From Nemertoderma westbladi (taxonomy: Eukaryota; Xenacoelomorpha; Nemertodermatida; Nemertodermatidae), in contig JAUCBJ010003646.1 in the NCBI GenBank assembly GCA_032718475.1, positions 1 to 24,470 on the forward strand: a DNA stretch of 24,470 nt, given 5' to 3'. The notes under the pieces were generated by a model. The model was not told the origin of the DNA. It worked only from the letters and a program-made list of their open reading frames with translations, and searched no databases. The translations under genes were made by a program, and so were the position numbers. Every line of letters starts with the position of its first letter. Position 1 is the first letter of the stretch. Positions 9,367 through 17,718 of the stretch are shown here, one piece after another.

Positions 9367-9805
9367 ATGAAAATTTCCCAGCAACTAGATCTGATGTTTG
9401 ATTCGGTTGCAAAGATCTCTGACACAATTGATGCTGAGCTTATCAACATCCTGCACAGAGTGAAGAACCAAATGCATCAGTCTAAAGTTGATTCATCAAC
9501 CACAGTGGAGTACAACCACCATGCGGTGTTTATTCCTTCAATTGACAGTGTGTGCCATGAGCTGTCATATAACTTTTCACCTCCCTCAAGTGTGCTCACT
9601 CTCAAGATGTGCTTTTCACTATGCGAAGGTCAACTCACTTGAGTCTGTGCTAAAGGTGTCCCGAGAGAATGCGTATGACTTGCATGAGGATATCATCATC
9701 TGGGTTGAACTGCAACAGTGGTTCAAGCATAATTATAAGTCGAAGAAAGGAAAGGATGTTATTGAGCACATTCTGCCGTGGCCCTCAATAAAGTTAGCAG
9801 AATGA
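9367..9805 (+). pseudogene. hAT-like transposase fragment (DUF4371/ZMYM1-type)
   Basis: Plus strand. Frame one (9367-9642) reads DLMFDSVAKISDTIDAEL, then VEYNHHAVFIPSIDSVCHEL, a pattern seen in hAT-type transposase-derived proteins (AxTVxxEL, then EYYRRAVFIPFIDHVxxEL). Around 9600 it shifts into a second frame reading SLESVLKVSRENAYD, then VELQQWFKHNYK, as in the stretch before the C-terminal dimerisation region. The middle and the C-terminal region are missing. It lies in intron 3 of the host gene, antisense. Family assigned from memory of the motif; no terminal repeats found. Confidence 0.5.
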
Positions 9806-10218
9806 TGCCATACATCTTGGAATGGTGCCAATTGACTCAGGAAAGGTTATTGAAAGTATGATCAGCAAAACTGGTGACTCTTGTTCATAATATTAAAATT
9901 TTGAAGGTATGGTATATTCATCTTATTATATATAATTATTGCTAATCTGAGTGTGCCACACCACCTACCAACAATTATATCATGATTTTATTTTTGCAAT
10001 GATATTTTTAGCAAAATGACCCCCTCTCAACAAAGCTCCACAATCTTGTTAAGATGTTGTCTATGTTTATTGCTCATTCTCATTCTCTTAGAAAATTTGA
10101 TTGTATAAAATTAAATTTCCAATTTTTTCACTCCATCTTATACACTGCAAGCTTATTGGATTCAAACATTTAAATTAACACTTTGAACAATGAAACAGTA
10201 TTAGAGATCGAACTCAAC
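9806..10218. other. Intron 3 remainder, no gene seen
   Basis: AT-rich DNA between the hAT-like fragment and exon 3. Nothing recognised. Confidence 0.45.
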
Positions 10219-10378
10219 TCTGTAGCTTCTGCTTGTCCATTAGCAACCAGCTCGGGACAGGGTTTGCTGTAGTAGGCCGCTGCTATGTATTCTGGACAGT
10301 TAGAGAACTCATCTGCAGTTCGTTTGGGGTAGCCTTCACAAATCCATCCATTACTATCCACCTTTAGAAGATTTTCAC
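10219..10378 (-). CDS. Exon 3 of hemopexin-like gene (3' boundary uncertain)
   Basis: Minus strand. The acceptor cattcattgcag ends at 10379, and the exon enters in phase 1, matching exon 2. It encodes residues about 35-87: GENLLKVDSNGWICEGYP completes the first repeat (the YIFKG of exon 2 joins to it, and GYPK is the usual hemopexin GYP turn), then FSNCPEYIAAAYYSKPCPEL opens the second repeat. The donor placed at 10219/10218 (AGA|gttgag) gives the phase 2 needed by exon 4 but is a weak site. The frame itself stays open to a TAA at 10170, so a terminal-exon isoform or another donor is possible. Confidence 0.6.
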
Positions 10379-10434
10379 CTGCAATGAATGATACAATAGT
10401 TTAATTATCTCATGCTTTATTTAGTACCTTCATA

Positions 10435-10668
10435 ATGAATTTCTTTCCTTTACATATAGGAATTGATGTAAATCCCCAAATTAATCTGAATTATCAGGAC
10501 TGGTGTCTTTTAGGAGACCCTTGTAATCGCCACATTTTCTATCCCCACCCAGACCGGCTGCCCAAGATGATGCTCACGGCACTGCACACGCACAGCCGCC
10601 TGATCAATGCTATGATTGAAGTTGCCGCCAATTATCATCCCTTATACTTGCTGCCTGTAATAACATGA
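10435..10668 (+). other. Unrecognised open frame, 77 codons
   Basis: The frame follows a pyrimidine-rich tract ending in atatag (10455-10460), which looks like a splice acceptor, and is less AT-rich than its surroundings. It reads GIDVNPQINLNYQDWCLLGD, then PHPDRLPKMMLTALHTHSRL. I do not recognise it. It could be a transposon remnant or an antisense host exon. Confidence 0.25.
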
Positions 10669-11122
10669 CCTTCAGAGAATACCGGATATTTTCCATACCC
10701 TTGATAATTTATTCATTACAAATTATGACTTTCACATTCGGAGGTTTTCGGCAGATAAATTCCTATTGCAGCAGATCTCTGGACACCATTAATGGATTCT
10801 CATATTCAACACAGATCAGAAAATATTGATCCTGCAATTGAACCTGTGGTTTTCATCTACATCTACTATCCAGATCAACATGCTGGATGTATTTCCTTCC
10901 CACTACATCTATATTGCAGCAAGTAATTATTGCAGAACAAGAGGTCTTAGCAGTATATATAGTACCCAGCAACTATGAACAGGGGAGAATCAATGTGCAA
11001 ACAATTTCCTTGAAGGAAGGACCCCAGGACAAAATAATTATTTCATCTGAAAAAACCTCTTGATAAAAGAGCTAAAATTTGTAGAAAACCGTGCTTTCTA
11101 TTAGTAAATTGGTGATAGAAAG
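10669..11122. other. No gene recognised
   Basis: Part of intron 2. It has no frame or motif that I can assign. Confidence 0.4.
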
Positions 11123-11200
11123 TGGGAAAATTAGCTCAGGTGGCAGAGCGCAGGAGTTTTGGTTAATATTTATTGAGTTCGAAACCCGACCATAGCATTA
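11123..11200 (+). repeat. tRNA-like pseudogene or SINE head
   Basis: An A-box-like ttagctcaggtggcagagc (11131-11149) and a B-box-like gagttcgaaaccc (11174-11186) are in the right order, with a T-arm that nearly pairs. The anticodon stem and acceptor stem do not form, so it is not a working tRNA. A tRNA-derived SINE head or a tRNA pseudogene fits. Confidence 0.5.
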
Positions 11201-11717
11201 AATATTTGTAATTCAATTATTTAAAAATTTGATTCGATATAATAATAAATATTTGTTTTTGTAGGCATTTCATACATTCAGACCCCAATGAAAATATTAT
11301 GTTGTTTTTCGTCTACATTTCGTAATTATAATTTACATTACTAATTTTTCACAAAATATAATTACTAATTCTAATAATATTGCAACTGCAACCGAGCAAC
11401 TGCTTATCTTTTACAAAGGAGAAGAACGTTGAAAAATTGCGATAATCTGGGTTTTATAAGTAATGAACTTCACGTAACGACAGTAAATCTGAAATGCAAC
11501 TGTCTCCAATACAGTACAAAGCGTAAAAAATACTCTTACTTTTAATCCTATAATAAAAAATATTGATTTTTCTCCATATTTCTAATCCAATATCTGGAGA
11601 TCAAGAAGTTATAAGTTCTGAGATTTCTGTACACATTTTTGTAGTTATTCCGTATTATCAAATGGCCCTCTAAGCAAACGATTTATTTGTAAACCTACTT
11701 CGTTTCACATCACATAC
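11201..11717. other. AT-rich intronic DNA, no gene seen
   Basis: Low-complexity AT-rich sequence with no recognised frame, up to the donor of exon 2. Confidence 0.45.
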
Positions 11718-11792
11718 CTTTGAATATGTAAAGATCATCGTTGGTTCTCGCCCGGCATATAGCATTAATATTGCTGTGAAAGTCCTCATCCT
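11718..11792 (-). CDS. Exon 2 of hemopexin-like gene
   Basis: Minus-strand 75-nt exon, phase 1 in and phase 1 out. The acceptor is ttcaatttcag ending at 11793; the donor is AAAG|gtatgt at 11718/11717, both good. It encodes residues about 10-34: EDEDFHSNINAICRARTNDD, then LYIFK, which joins G-ENLL in exon 3 to make the YIFKG core of the first repeat. INAI followed about 10 residues later by Y[I/V]FKG is the typical layout of a hemopexin blade. No stop in the frame. Confidence 0.68.
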
Positions 11793-12006
11793 CTGAAATT
11801 GAATAAATAGCAAATGAAGCGAGAATTAATTAATTGTACATTTTCTTCTGAAATTCGCCTAAATTATCGCGATCAACATAAAGCACCGCGAAATTATGTT
11901 AATTAATTATTAATTAATTATCCGTTGGTTCCATAAACACTATTTGTCTAATAAATGGGTGCACCAAGGGGTTTCTTAATATTTATATATATAAGCAGTG
12001 CAACTA

Positions 12007-12923
12007 TATACACCATGTCCCAGAATATAGTGTCGTAATTCAGTGACACGCCCCCCCCCCCCCCCCCCCTAATTTTTCTACAAATCTTAATGAGATTGCA
12101 TGAAATTTCAAACAGAGATAGTTTCACCTCCCGACCACTGACTGGGTGAGCCAGAATTTTTATTTTTGCTTTCAATCTTTAGCTACAAGCGTTTAAAAAA
12201 AGTGTCTCCAGCGATATTACACCAGTTACACCGCAGTTATTCTTCAACCTTATAGTGATTTGTTGGTACTGATAAAAAGCTGACCGTACAAGGATTCCAA
12301 ATATGTAAGACAATTTGAATTTTATTGAAAAATAGCTGAGATATGGGCGTTCAAATGTTGCATGGTTATGCACCTGCGCGAGGCTATTTTATTCTATTTA
12401 ATAAATACATCATAATCTGGAATATTTTGTTTATCCAAATACTTAGCTGGGCAACAATGCGTTACATCTTTAATCATACTATTATGTAGCTATTCATACA
12501 TTTTAAAAATGTTCCAGAATACGGTTTATTTATTAAATATAATAAAATAACCTCGCGCCGGTGCAAAACCATGCAAAATTTGAACACCCATATCTCCGCT
12601 ATTTTTAACGAAATTCAAATTGTCTTACATATTTGGAATCCTTGTACGGTCAGCTTTCTATCAGTACCAACAAATGACTATAAGGTTGAAGAATAACTGC
12701 GGTGTAACTGGTGTAATATCGCAGGAGACACTTTTTTTAAACGCTTGTAGCTAAAGATTGAAAGCAAAAATAAAAATTATGGCTCACCCAGTCAGTGGTC
12801 GGGAGGTGAAACTATCTCTGTTTGAAATTTCATGCAATCTCATTACGATTTGTAAAAAAAATTAGGGGGGGGGGGGGGGCGTGTCACTGAATTACGACAC
12901 TATATTCTGGGACATGGTGTATA
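12007..12923. repeat. Large foldback (inverted) repeat with C/G homopolymer in its arms
   Basis: The left arm 12007-12430 and the right arm about 12505-12923 are reverse complements over about 420 bp with scattered differences and small indels, around a spacer of about 74 bp. The termini are tatacaccatgtccc and its complement. A C run of 19 (12051-12069) in the left arm corresponds to a G run of 15 (12865-12879) in the right. No transposase is seen. Open frames here (11948-12175, 12179-12373) are shadows. It fits a non-autonomous foldback/MITE-type element in intron 1. Confidence 0.9.
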
Positions 12924-13007
12924 GTAGTAGGCCTACCTCCACTATATTCTGGGACATGGTGTATAGTAGTAGGCCTACCTCCACTATATTCTGGGACATG
13001 GTGTATA
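12898..13007. repeat. 42-bp tandem repeat, about 2.6 units
   Basis: The end of the foldback right arm (cactatattctgggacatgg and following) recurs at 12943 and 12985, an exact 42-bp period, with the spacer gtagtaggcctacctc between copies. It is built from the foldback terminus plus 16 bp. Confidence 0.92.
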
Positions 13008-13199
13008 TACAGATATATTCACATGACTGAAACAGAGACATTATTTTTCTCAGTTTATCCTTAGGTTTCATTTGAATTGAAAGTTAAGTTGGTTGCTACG
13101 TCAGACGGTAAGGGGTCGGTATAACTAACTGTAAATAAGTTATATTGATGATATTGATTTTTGTGTATTATTTGAATGTTTATTTTAATGTTTGTTTCA

Positions 13200-13436
13200 T
13201 GTAGAACGGGGTATGTGTGCAGAAGTAAGCAAGCAAGTCGGCCAATGTCGGAGGCGACCCAAGGCAACTCTTTCGATAGTGCCCACCTTTGGCGGGCGCT
13301 ACTCCTATCCCATGTTTTGCTCCCAGTAATTCAACTGGTCCTAATTTTATCGATACCAGTGGATAAAAGGCTGAGTGGACCCTGGCAGGGCTGAACCTGC
13401 AACCAATGGAGTGTAAGCCCGGCCTTCAACCAGCTT
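13200..13436 (-). repeat. tRNA-derived SINE-like repeat with mollusc-type core
   Basis: On the minus strand a B-box-like ggttcagccctgc (rc of 13385-13397) with tRNA-like sequence before it is followed by a core reading ctcagccttttatccactgg, then tatcgataaaattaggacca and gttgaattactggg (about 13377-13320). I know a near-identical core (GGTCGATAAAATAAGTACCAGTTGAGTACTGGGG) from cephalopod and other mollusc SINEs. The tRNA-like head reaches 13436, where a retroelement has inserted. Boundaries are approximate. The open frames 13061-13267 and 13176-13394 are shadows. Confidence 0.55.
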
Positions 13437-13447
13437 TATGTATATTT
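13437..13447. repeat. Target-site duplication, left copy
   Basis: The 11 bases tatgtatattt recur at 14111-14121, flanking the truncated retroelement. Confidence 0.8.
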
Positions 13448-14110
13448 TTTTTTATTTTTTTTTTACTCAAAAGCCTCTGTATATTATGATATAAACAAAC
13501 AATAATTCAAATATAAAAACGCACATAAACAAGTACAAATATAACCCACCAAGAGCTGATTCAAACTGTTACCTAGGAACAATACAAATTGGTTCAGTAC
13601 ACGTCACCAGTCTGCCACTGCCGGTATCCAACAAACCCGCCAGACCTCTAACATCTAACATCTATCATTTCTTCGACAACTTCAATGCCAGCTGCTTAAC
13701 AAACTGCTTCGCAGCCAGCGCCATGCCCCCGAACGCGGAAAATGTGAGGGGGGTGAAGGTTGAGTGCTCAACCTCACGGATCCGCTCCTCGTATCTCCGG
13801 ATCTTCCTCGCCTCATGATGGAGGTGGGCGGCGTCCAGCGACATCGCTGCGTTGGTGTCCGCCAGCGGGTTGAACACCGACACGTCGATGAACATCTTCT
13901 GGAAGCGGTTGCCCCAGAATCCGCTCACCGACACGTCGAGTCTCTCCTGCTGGTCCGTTGAGGTGGACCGGAGAGTGAAGAACTCCCCCGTCAGCGGCTG
14001 GAGCATCATCTCGACAGCCACGTTGTGGGCCACCTCGGTCAGGGAGTCGGCGACGAAATCGCAGATCTCGTTGTGTCTGATTGAGGGGAACCCCCCAGTG
14101 GGACACGACA
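13448..14110 (-). mobile_element. 5'-truncated retroelement insertion with poly(A) tail
   Basis: About 663 bp between two copies of an 11-bp target-site duplication. On the minus strand the insert starts inside a coding frame and ends in an A-rich tail (T runs at 13448-13464 on the plus strand). 5' truncation, poly(A) and duplication together are the mark of target-primed reverse transcription. It is notably more GC-rich than its surroundings. It split a SINE-like unit. Confidence 0.8.
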
Positions 14111-14111
14111 T
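13665..14111 (-). pseudogene. C-terminal, nuclease-like domain of a retroelement polyprotein (5'-truncated)
   Basis: An unbroken frame of 148 codons, open from the truncation point: SCPTGGFPSIRHNEICDFVA, then LQPLTGEFFTLRST, ERLDVSVSGFWGNRFQKMFI, DVSVFNPLADTNAA, and EERIREVEHSTFTPLTFSAF. I recognise this arrangement (HALSCPTGGFPSIRHNEIRD, then LDIxxxGFWG, FDVRVFNP) from the end of retroelement RT proteins common in marine invertebrates. The Cys/His start and the two D-V/D-x-x segments resemble a zinc finger plus PD-(D/E)XK restriction-like endonuclease; that role is inferred. The RT part is absent because of truncation. The ATG at 14111 comes from the junction. Confidence 0.7.
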
Positions 14112-14121
14112 ATGTATATTT
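14111..14121. repeat. Target-site duplication, right copy
   Basis: Same 11 bases as 13437-13447. Confidence 0.8.
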
Positions 14122-14295
14122 CACTATCCCCTTTACTGTTTAGGGCACTGGCCTATATATCACTATCATTCATTCTGGATATTATACGGACCGGTTGTGT
14201 TACTCCAGCACCCACTTTTACCTTAGCCTACGGGCTACAGATGTCTGGCAATGTACCGGACAGCCGGACATACCACAGCTGAGCTACCCCACCTT
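14122..14295 (-). repeat. Possible SINE head with A-box
   Basis: The minus strand carries tggggtagctcagctgtggt (rc of 14272-14291), a good polymerase III A-box. A matching B-box is not convincing. Probably a second tRNA-derived repeat. Confidence 0.35.
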
Positions 14296-14944
14296 CCAGC
14301 AACAAGATGCATACATGCTATAGGGATGTAAACAATTGAATACATTAAATTTCTTAAAATTAAACTCTAAAAATTATGTTTTATTCGACCGTTAGATCAA
14401 GATTACTGCGATTATTACCTGACTACTTATTTTGTGCGATCCCTCATGAACTAGAAGTCAAGGGTAAAAAAAGAAAACAGGTAAATTGTTATTTTTATAT
14501 ATTAAATTAGATTACTCACTGTAGGTACAAGTGTTGTTGAGCAACACTTTGGCCCTGCGACGCTTATTCAATATTCATTTTAATTATCAGTCTACTCCTT
14601 ATGTAGACTGCCTCATGTGTTATTGTAACTATGAATTTTAATGAATAAAGGAGATAAAAACTAAAACTTAAACTTATACACGCAGAGGAAATTGCGACTC
14701 ATTTAGTGACCATAGGTTCGAATATGATTGAGATTTGCAAGAGATTTGAATTCAAGGTAACGGGTTAAACCAGAACCCGAAAGTGGGACTCAACATACTC
14801 AGATGTTAAATCAGTAATTTTTGTACTTTTCATGGACTTAATAGCAATAACATTTATAATAACTAATTAACCATTGTATCGACTGAACGATTTATTTTTA
14901 TAGCATTGCACTCTACTGCATAGTGCTGGGCAGTATTCCTTCGG
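14296..14944. other. No gene; short hairpins and a poly(A)-signal-like site
   Basis: AT-rich. A near-perfect stem agtgttg-ttgag-caacact at about 14529-14547 is followed by another small stem (agtcta...tagact, about 14590-14610) and gaataaagg near 14643. This could be the 3' untranslated end of an element; no coding part is recognised. Confidence 0.4.
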
Positions 14945-15838
14945 GAATTGTCCGGGACCGAATTGTCCGGGACCGAATAGTCCGGTTCCTGATAGCAGCT
15001 TTTTAGTGCTTTTTTGAAATTGGTGAATGTTCTAGAACATTAGTAGAGATATTTTTTTATGGTAGCTAGTGTTATTTACTAGCTAGAATTTTTTGAAATT
15101 TTAAAAATACTGTACTTTTTTTTATTTTTGTTATTGGTAAGTGTTCGAGAACATTATTATATATTATTTATTAAGCTGTAGCTAGTGTTTTTTTTACTAG
15201 CTAGCATTTCCTTGAAATTATAATAAAAAAAAATTTGTGAAAACATTGATATTTCAGAATTAGAAACTGTTGCAGATTATATTAATTACCTAAAATATTG
15301 ATGGTATTATAACAGTCCCTGAATGAGATCCAGCTATTATCTAGGATAATAATTTAGGCTTGTTAACCAACCAACTACACATACAGTATACATACGCAAT
15401 ATATAAAAAAAATCAGTTTTAAACATTTTAAATACATACAATTACTAACTAGTAAATAATTCACAAGCTCCATAAAAACACCATAATACATAGCTACCAT
15501 AACTAATAATGTTTAACAAAAAAAAGTAAATTTTTTTTTATTTTCAAAAACATACTAGCTAGTAAAAAAAACCCTAGCTACCATATAATAATATATATTA
15601 AGGTTCTAGAACATTCACCATTATATAGTACAGTAGTACCAATTAAATTTGGTCCAGGACAATTCAATCCCGGACAATTCGGTCCCGGACAATTCGGTCC
15701 CGGACAATTCGGTCCCATTAATATGCATGTTTTGGGACCGAATTGTCCTAGTCAGTATCCGGACAATTCGGTCCCGGACAATTCGGTCCCAAAACACAAA
15801 ATTAATGGGACCGAATTGTCCGGGACTGAATTGTCCTG
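14945..15838. repeat. Foldback-like element bounded by 15-bp-unit arrays (GGACAATTCGGTCCC)
   Basis: The left side (14948-14991) carries about 3 reverse units. Inward comes an arm with tggtgaatgttctagaacat (15021) and atggtagctagtg...actagctag (15060-15086). The right side repeats these as reverse complement (actagctag near 15555, tagctaccat near 15575, ggttctagaacattcacc at 15603-15620), followed by about 4 forward units (15657-15716). Two more small hairpins of the same unit reach 15836. Within the left arm a diverged direct copy lies about 114 bp further in. No coding content; the open frames 15621-15873 are shadows of the array. Unit length and hairpin layout match the array at 3513-3886. 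Confidence 0.85.
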
Positions 15839-16497
15839 CTTCCCGTGCCACTGCAACCTGCTCCTTTCCCTAAATTGAGAATTTAACATTGAGGCGAGAT
15901 ATTAATTCGGCAAGGCGGGTTTTGCGTCCAGTTCCCCCCCCCCCCCCCCCCCCCCCCTGTCTCGCTGGGTTAGGGTAATTATCGCTTACTACCGAGATTG
16001 TAGAAATCTCATTTTGTTAGGTGTACATGCACCCTGTGCATCAGTGGTGTTTGCACCACAAAGGGATCCGGTCCACCAGGGACAGCTATATAGAAAAGGC
16101 TCTACTGCTGCAGCCAGAAAAAATTTACCTTCAAAAGAAGGTTTGCTTCCAGGTGATTTCTATACACTTAATAATTTATTGATTGGAGACCATGCCTTGC
16201 CATTTCGTAGTCGGAGGACCCTATGCTGTTTACATTACTCTTCCATATTAGACCACTGGCAAAGGCGTACAGTTGAACAGGCTGTACAGTTGAACGTCAC
16301 TACGGTATTCATTCAGAAATCTGAGAGGAACAATATTTACTCAACTACATATTAAACCTAGCTTAGTGTCATTAATACATTTACAATAATAATAAATTTA
16401 CAATAATATATCGCATTATTAAGTAATATTTATGTATAAAAATATGTTAATATGAGTACGATGGGAATTTGTGTAAAAATATTCTTTAAAAAAATGG
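15839..16497. other. No recognised gene; 24-C run and one unassigned frame
   Basis: A run of 24 C sits at 15934-15957. An open frame at 16014-16355 (plus, 113 codons) reads through ordinary-looking sequence such as GVHAPCASVVFAPQRDPVHQ but matches nothing I know, and I see no splice context to support it. Confidence 0.4.
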
Positions 16498-17020
16498 CCT
16501 TTAAAATACCTGAGTGTTTAAAGCTCATCTATCCCATCATAGTAGACATGTACAGAACAACAAGAGTCCCACAAGAAATGAAAACAAATAAGTTGGTGCC
16601 AGTTCCCAAGAAGGGCAACCTAACACTCCATGGTTCTTTTCGGGGAATCTTATTGATCTCGATTGCTGCAAAGCTATACAATAGAATTATATTAAATCGC
16701 ATCAGGGATTCCATTGAGAGGCTGCTCCATGGAAATCAGAATGGGTTCCGTAAAGGTCGTGGGACCATAGAGCCCATTTTGGTACTTCGAAGGATAAGTT
16801 ATCAAAAAAGAAAGACAGGCATCTAGCTGTTATCTTTGTTGACTTCTTCAAGGCCTTTGATTCAGTCTCTCGCTCACGTATGTTCAGCATACTTTCATTA
16901 TGTGGGATTCCTGATGAAATTATTGCAGCAATCAGATCAGTATATGATGGTTCGACAACATTTGTGTCTACTGTGAAATTTGAAGTCCTCCAAGGAGACA
17001 CACTTGCGCCATTCTTGGTG
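16498..17020 (+). pseudogene. LINE-A reverse transcriptase fragment, fairly young copy
   Basis: Plus strand, beginning at FKIPECLKLIYPIIVDMYRT and running through NKLVPVPKKGNLTLHGSFRG and NQNGFRKGRGTIEPIL. A deletion of about 7 nt near 16797 shifts the frame; it then continues as VIFVDFFKAFDSVSRSRMFS, GIPDEIIAAIRSVYDGSTTF and ends LQGDTLAP. A second short deletion removes the DGDTEP segment. The YADD/FADD box is lost because the copy ends before it. Very similar to the 17719-19401 copy but on the opposite strand, so the two make an inverted pair in intron 1. Confidence 0.88.
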
Positions 17021-17718
17021 GGATAAATATTTCTCCATTTGACGCAACACCGCCGCGGCCGCTATGAGGGAGGTGAATACCGCGGCCGCTCCTAAAGCCG
17101 CAGGCCATCGCTAACTATATAGGTTAACTTGGGATTCTGAGGGACTTTTCGATGAAGGAACAGACCAAATTTTTTTATTTTCTCACCAGGGGAGCGGCTC
17201 GGAATTCTAAGATATTAGCAACTCTAACATTATTAAATCTAACCCTTCGACGGACACGGCGGACAAAAATCCGTCATTTTTTCGACAATTTTAAAATTTT
17301 TTTGAAAGGCGCTATACAGTGGCTCGAAAAAACCCTAGGTTATTGCTTAGCCGACGCCGGGATACGATAGAAGGGATTAATTAGTGAATTCGTTTTTTTT
17401 TTCAAAAAAGATTACCACGCCTTTTTTCCGAAAATGTCCGTCAAAGTTGAAAAAACGGACAAAATGACTTTGCGGGATCCTCTATAACTCGGCTAATATT
17501 AATCGTACGGGGACGAAAGTATCGCGGTTGGAAAGGGGAAGAGTGGTACTACCTTCGTATCGAATGGGGGTAAGATATTTATTAAAATTTCGGGTGGAAA
17601 AATGGGCTGTAAATTTGTACGTTTTTGTCCGTCTTTTTTGGAAAACTTATTTCCGAAATATTTAATTCGACAACGCGGGTAGGAATCCACTAATTCTTTT
17701 ATGAAACTCGTATTACTA
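17021..17718. other. Non-coding repeat-like DNA with a GC-rich patch and two NotI-type sites
   Basis: It starts with a GC-rich patch holding gcggccgc at about 17055 and again at about 17083, unusual in this AT-rich window. The rest has several cggac/gtccg motifs and homopolymer T/A runs. Open frames at 17152-17370 and 17499-17813 match nothing known. The 15-mer tatcgaatgggggta (17558-17572) recurs at 19675-19689. Confidence 0.45.

Noticed and set aside
13764-14226. Other frames over the 13665-14111 domain, including a 124-codon plus-strand frame
   Set aside because: Only the minus frame 13665-14111 gives recognisable motifs; the others are shadows of a GC-rich coding piece.
15621-15873. Reading frames with VPDNS and GTELS repeats
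   Set aside because: Same cause: the 15-bp array at the end of the second foldback element.
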